Source: Chlamydiota bacterium | Lineage (GTDB): Bacteria > Chlamydiota > Chlamydiia > Chlamydiales > JAJFMI01 | Reading direction: 5' to 3' | NCBI GenBank assembly: GCA_021772235.1 | Contig: JAJFMI010000138.1 | Span: 1 to 22,328 of the forward strand | Length of the DNA stretch: 22,328 nt | Shown here: piece after piece, positions 19,157-22,328 of the stretch | Numbering within the stretch: position 1 is the stretch's first letter | Layout of the letters: every line of letters begins with the position of its first letter | The notes under the pieces: generated by a model | Database searches by the model: none | Told to the model about the DNA's origin: nothing | The model's input: only the letters and a program-made list of their open reading frames with translations | Translations under genes and position numbers: made by a program

Positions 19157-21523
19157 GTGAAACAGATGGAAGATGAAGAAGAAAAACCCAAGTGGCTGAA
19201 TCCAGTTCTGTTCGGAGTTCTGATTTTTTCTCTTTTGCCAACGGGTGTTTATCTTTACCAATGGATAAAGGGGATACCTCTGCACCTCCAGTGGATTAAC
19301 CTTGGGGATGTTTATTCTCGTTATGTGAGTGGGGGTGATGTCAACTGGAATTTAGGCTTTTATCTTCGTTTTCTTCCGCAAGTTGTTAATTGGCTTGAGT
19401 TTTCTGCTGCAATTTTCCTCTTGATTTCTCTCTTTTTCTATTTTGGGGTGAGAAAAAGAAATGGATTTCCCCTTATTGGTTTAGCTTATTTCTTTTCTGG
19501 GTTTATTAACCTATTTTTTTATCTAATAGCGGAAGATTATATTCAGCAAACGGGCATATCAGATATGCAAGGCTCAATGAGTTGGATTATTAATTATACG
19601 GCTTTGACATTTTTTTTAACTTTGGGATTAATAGCAGCAATAGCTTCGAACAAAAGCAAGAGAATGCAATCTTGGCCATTTATAATAATTGCTAGTGTTG
19701 TAGGCGTCATTTTTTGCGTTTTATTTATTATTTCTTTATTTTATTTGCCGGAAACGATTCGCTTATATTTTCCCTTGGAAATGATTCGACATCCCTTTCA
19801 AGTTTTGTTGCTGATCTTGGTTCTCTTTATTGTTTACCCCCTCTCATATATTTATTCAAAAATTGAAAAAACCATATTTTCTAAGTTTGTTTTTATTTCA
19901 GTAATTCCTCTTATTTTTATAGGATTCTACTCTATTATTGAACCTCATCGATTTTATAGTACGTTTGGGTGGATTCAAATTCTTGAAATGATCTGTTTTC
20001 TTCTTCCGATGATAGGCGCCCTCTTTACCAACTTAGAGCTCTATCTAATTCTAAAAAGGGGAAAGATCCTAGCACAGAAGGCTGTAGAGGCAAAAACACA
20101 TTTTATGGCTACGGTCTCACATCAGTTGCGTACTCCAATGAATGCAATTTTGGGTTTTTCACAATGCTTAATAGAAGGCATGGACGGAGAGTTGACAGAG
20201 AAGCAGAGCTTCTCTGTCACAAGAATATTTGAGTCAGGGAAGACTTTGATGTCCTACATTAATGATGTTCTTGATGTCTCTTTGCTTGAAGGAAAGAAGG
20301 TGCGTTTTCTTCGGCGGGTGTTTGATCCAATGATGGTAATAAATGCTGTTTGTAAAAATTATCGAGAGGTGATCTCAGAAAAACAGATAATTTGTAAAAT
20401 TCTTCCTCCCCCTAGAGAGATTAAGCTTCACGCAGATCAAGAACGTATTCAGCAAATTCTCTCACACCTAATTAGCAATGCTATTAAATCGACAAATAAT
20501 GGTGGGCTCACGATAAAACTGGATCTTGCTGCGGCATACTATATTTTTGAGGTGCAAGATACGGGGAGTGGGATTAGTAAAGAAGAGTTAGGAATGATTT
20601 TCTCACCATTTGAAAAACTTGAGATAGAGCAAAAATATGTAGTGCGAGGCAGAGGCTTTGGATTGGCGCTTTCCAAGAAAATTGCAGAAGAACAGGGAGG
20701 AGATATTCTTGTTGAAAGTGAGCTGGAGAAAGGTTCGCGATTCACATTAATTATTCCCTATGACCTCCCCCAAATAGAAGATGGGTTGCAGGAAACTTTT
20801 GTTATCTATGTATTGGATAGAAATGATGCTCTTACAAAAAGTCTAGCAAAGCTCAAAGAAAAAGATTTCTATTCTTACCTTTCTATAACGGATTTTATCC
20901 AAAACCAAGAAATACCTAATAGATCCCATAGTCTTGTCATCTTTCACCATCTATTACCTCAAAAAAATGGAGAAGCGACTGTAATAGAAAATGAATTATT
21001 TCGTGGGGGGATTCAAACAATTAATTTGGTTCCTAATTCTTGTAAGTGCGATCTGAAAAAAGTTCTATATGCGCCTTATGACAGCGAATATCAGGAAATA
21101 ACAAAGCTTGTAAAAAAGCATGTAACAGAATGTAAGAAAAAGAAAAGCTGCCGGATCGCTATTATTGGTGATTTGCCATATGAATCTAATAGGCTAGTAA
21201 AAAAATTAGAAGAGCTCAATTGTAATGTGACGGCTTTTCCAATTGAATCTTTAGAAGAAAGTATAAGCCAAAACGAATGCTATCATGGATTCATCTTTTT
21301 AATTCATTTTTCCAGTCTGGATTTTCCACAAAGATTGCAGATGATTCACGGGATGTTTGAAGAGAATCCACTAATTTTTTACTGTAGTGGTAATCAATCT
21401 TTTGTAGGGCATGACAAGGCGCTCATTACTGAAAAAGCGAAAAATGTTCTAATTGAGGCAAGTGTGCATATTGCGAGTTTAACCACACTATTAACAACAT
21501 ATATTGGAGAATGTAGTGAGTGA
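19157..21523 (+). CDS. membrane hybrid histidine kinase with two degenerate receiver domains
   Basis: With the GTG start (ATG at 19166 is equally possible) the protein has 788 residues. Eight hydrophobic segments fill residues ~15-300, so it is embedded in the inner membrane with little periplasmic sensor. The kinase core follows: H-box ATVSHQLRTPMNAILGF with phospho-acceptor His322, N-box HLISNAIKST (Asn441), G1 DTGSGI (Asp468), an F-box SPFEKL and G2 GRGFGLALSKKIAEEQGG, all intact. After residue 545 come two receiver-like regions (about 547-660 and 664-785). The first has HHLLP where receivers have D..MP, placing His597 at the phospho-Asp position; the second likewise shows no Asp in its FIFLIHFSS strand. 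Phosphorelay through them is unlikely. A response-regulator start overlaps its stop but is truncated, leaving its partner unknown. Confidence 0.85.
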   Translation: MKQMEDEEEKPKWLNPVLFGVLIFSLLPTGVYLYQWIKGIPLHLQWINLGDVYSRYVSGGDVNWNLGFYLRFLPQVVNWLEFSAAIFLLISLFFYFGVRKRNGFPLIGLAYFFSGFINLFFYLIAEDYIQQTGISDMQGSMSWIINYTALTFFLTLGLIAAIASNKSKRMQSWPFIIIASVVGVIFCVLFIISLFYLPETIRLYFPLEMIRHPFQVLLLILVLFIVYPLSYIYSKIEKTIFSKFVFISVIPLIFIGFYSIIEPHRFYSTFGWIQILEMICFLLPMIGALFTNLELYLILKRGKILAQKAVEAKTHFMATVSHQLRTPMNAILGFSQCLIEGMDGELTEKQSFSVTRIFESGKTLMSYINDVLDVSLLEGKKVRFLRRVFDPMMVINAVCKNYREVISEKQIICKILPPPREIKLHADQERIQQILSHLISNAIKSTNNGGLTIKLDLAAAYYIFEVQDTGSGISKEELGMIFSPFEKLEIEQKYVVRGRGFGLALSKKIAEEQGGDILVESELEKGSRFTLIIPYDLPQIEDGLQETFVIYVLDRNDALTKSLAKLKEKDFYSYLSITDFIQNQEIPNRSHSLVIFHHLLPQKNGEATVIENELFRGGIQTINLVPNSCKCDLKKVLYAPYDSEYQEITKLVKKHVTECKKKKSCRIAIIGDLPYESNRLVKKLEELNCNVTAFPIESLEESISQNECYHGFIFLIHFSSLDFPQRLQMIHGMFEENPLIFYCSGNQSFVGHDKALITEKAKNVLIEASVHIASLTTLLTTYIGECSE

Positions 21524-21930
21524 TATAATTTTAATTGTAGAAGAAAATCGGTTGCTATTTATCTGACTGCAGCTTCCGTGTGATTAGTTGTTATTTATAA
21601 ATTCGAAAAAATTGGGGATTCAATTGAGGATTCCGGTATAGGGATAGAAAGAGATTATTAAAGCTCACTAAGAGGGAATATGGACTGAATCTGAAGAAAC
21701 AGGCGGGTTCAATATGAATTTTCTTGCTGCTGAGAAGCAAAAAAAATGGCAAAAAAATATTAATTGATTTTGATTATTTTATACCAGATAGCAGTAGACG
21801 GAGCGTTTTTAATAATATCAGAGCAAGTGATGAGAAACTAAAAGAGGTCATAGGTAAAAATATATCTCGAAAATTTATGAAACCTGTTATCCCGCAAAAA
21901 AAACATATAGTCGACGAAAATGATCAATAA
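21516..21930 (+). pseudogene. decayed two-component system genes (receiver and kinase fragments)
   Basis: GTG 21516, overlapping the kinase stop, opens MSDIILIVEENRLLFI, the first strand and acidic pocket of a response regulator, and stops at 21564-21566. At 21623-21658 another frame gives IEDSGIGIERDY, a histidine-kinase G1 box, then a stop. At 21675 a third frame gives GIWTESEETGGFNMNF, resembling the kinase C-terminus IWVESE..KGSTF. A 68-codon frame at 21724-21930 ends with GKNISRKFMKPVIPQ, similar to the lysine-proline end of a receiver. The pieces sit in different frames in the order receiver start, kinase, receiver end, so this is most likely the remains of one or two genes after deletions. 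The last frame overlaps the next gene by 11 nt and could still be expressed. Confidence 0.65.
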
Positions 21931-22328
21931 TCTTTTTATTCAAATTGAACAGAGAGTAGAAAAACTACTAGCTAATCCTTCTCCAGAACACGCGCTTGTG
22001 CTGAGAGAATTATTGAAAGGGCTGGCACTGCTTCTTAAAGATCCCATACAAAGTGAAGCACTCAATACGACAAATCAATTTCTCGATTTCACAAAAAACA
22101 ACCTCGCTGAAGGGTCTTTTTCCCTATCAGAAGAATTGACTTCTACAATTCGCAACTATGTTTCCCAATTAAAAAGCCAGTTAACAGAAGAGCCGAAACA
22201 GGAAGAGCCAAAGGCGGCAGCGCCAGAAGAGCCGAAACAGGAAGAGCCAAAGGCGGCAGCGCCAGAAGAGCCGAAACAGGAAGAGCCAAAGGCGGCAGCG
22301 CCAGAAGAGCCGAAACAGGAAGAGCCAA
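21920..22328 (+). CDS. unknown protein with Glu/Pro/Lys/Ala-rich 13-residue repeats, 3' end outside window
   Basis: ATG 21920 opens 136 codons without a stop. Residues 1-89 (MINNLFIQIEQRVEKLLANP, then helical, leucine- and charge-rich) look like a small alpha-helical domain. From residue 90 the chain is EEPKQEEPKAAAP repeated, with perfect copies at the DNA level, continuing past the window end. No signal peptide or membrane segment is seen in the N-terminus. No Shine-Dalgarno is present; TATAGT (21906-21911) ends 8 nt before the ATG. Such extended low-complexity tails are found in surface, effector or DNA-binding proteins. The family is not recognised. The start overlaps the relic frame ending at 21930. 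Confidence 0.8.
   Translation, partial: MINNLFIQIEQRVEKLLANPSPEHALVLRELLKGLALLLKDPIQSEALNTTNQFLDFTKNNLAEGSFSLSEELTSTIRNYVSQLKSQLTEEPKQEEPKAAAPEEPKQEEPKAAAPEEPKQEEPKAAAPEEPKQEEP
22187..22328 (+). repeat. 39-bp tandem repeat, at least 3.6 copies
   Basis: Units at 22187-22225, 22226-22264, 22265-22303 and a partial at 22304-22328 are identical in sequence. Each begins GAAGAGCCGAAACAGGAAGA and ends GGCGGCAGCGCCA. The period is a multiple of three and in frame with the gene from 21920, encoding EEPKQEEPKAAAP. Each unit contains a near-duplicate inside itself (GAAGAGCC twice). Identity at synonymous positions implies recent expansion by slippage or recombination. Confidence 0.97.

Noticed and set aside
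21724..21930. 68-codon frame as an intact independent gene.
   Set aside because: No ribosome binding site; its end resembles the tail of a receiver domain and it sits among other two-component fragments.
22143..22328. Minus-strand frame rich in ALPVSALLALPP.
   Set aside because: It is the antisense reading of the 39-bp repeats; the plus-strand gene has a helical N-terminal domain and continuous frame.
22187..22328. Repeats considered as a CRISPR array.
   Set aside because: Units are contiguous with no spacers and stay in frame with a coding sequence.

Overview
This window comes from the chromosome of a chlamydia, most likely one of the 'environmental' Chlamydiae (Parachlamydia/Waddlia/Simkania-like) rather than Chlamydia itself. 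The support is a PknD-type Ser/Thr kinase overlapping valS, a SpoIID-like septal protein next to ruvB, divergent ruvB/dcd, and a small lipoprotein close to an AgcS-type permease. From memory, several of these pairs are neighbours in Chlamydia trachomatis. A membrane histidine kinase, a toxin-antitoxin module and many small repeats, which Chlamydia mostly lacks, point to an amoeba-associated relative. No rRNA, tRNA or CRISPR array was seen.

Layout. 1-4314: a partial Nudix hydrolase (-), a lipoprotein (+) whose end overlaps a DAHP synthase (-), an AgcS-type Na+/amino-acid symporter (+), and an exported protein with an HEVFGHG motif (+). 4311-5607: a 44-aa lipoprotein gene split by a 449-bp palindromic element, then a second lipoprotein with its own promoter and a terminator that lies inside the end of valS. 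5540-11201: one minus-strand block read antitoxin, interrupted relE toxin, pknD, valS. 11343-12347: trpS. 12366-14206: a small protein with a mitochondrial-presequence-like N-terminus, a second 159-bp palindromic element plus fragments, a tandem ribbon-helix-helix protein and a DsbB-like protein. 14216-18337: a tightly overlapping minus-strand operon ruvB, spoIID, asparagine-synthetase-like pseudoenzyme, membrane protein. 18398-18964: dcd. 19061-21930: a palindrome, a hybrid histidine kinase with two degenerate receiver domains, and relics of further two-component genes. 21920-end: an alanine/proline/glutamate repeat protein cut by the window edge.

The strongest observation is a family of short, non-coding, nearly fully palindromic insertion elements (MITE-like) that target TA. 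Two copies sit inside genes. Removing the element plus one TA restores each reading frame exactly: a 91-aa RelE toxin, and a 44-aa lipoprotein with a perfect lipobox. Two copies are exactly 159 bp, and copies mix different termini with different interiors. No transposase gene is in the window, so mobilisation would be in trans. A second recurrent pattern is a -10 hexamer, often of extended TGN type, only 8-10 nt before the start codon of genes with no Shine-Dalgarno sequence, suggesting leaderless or near-leaderless mRNAs.
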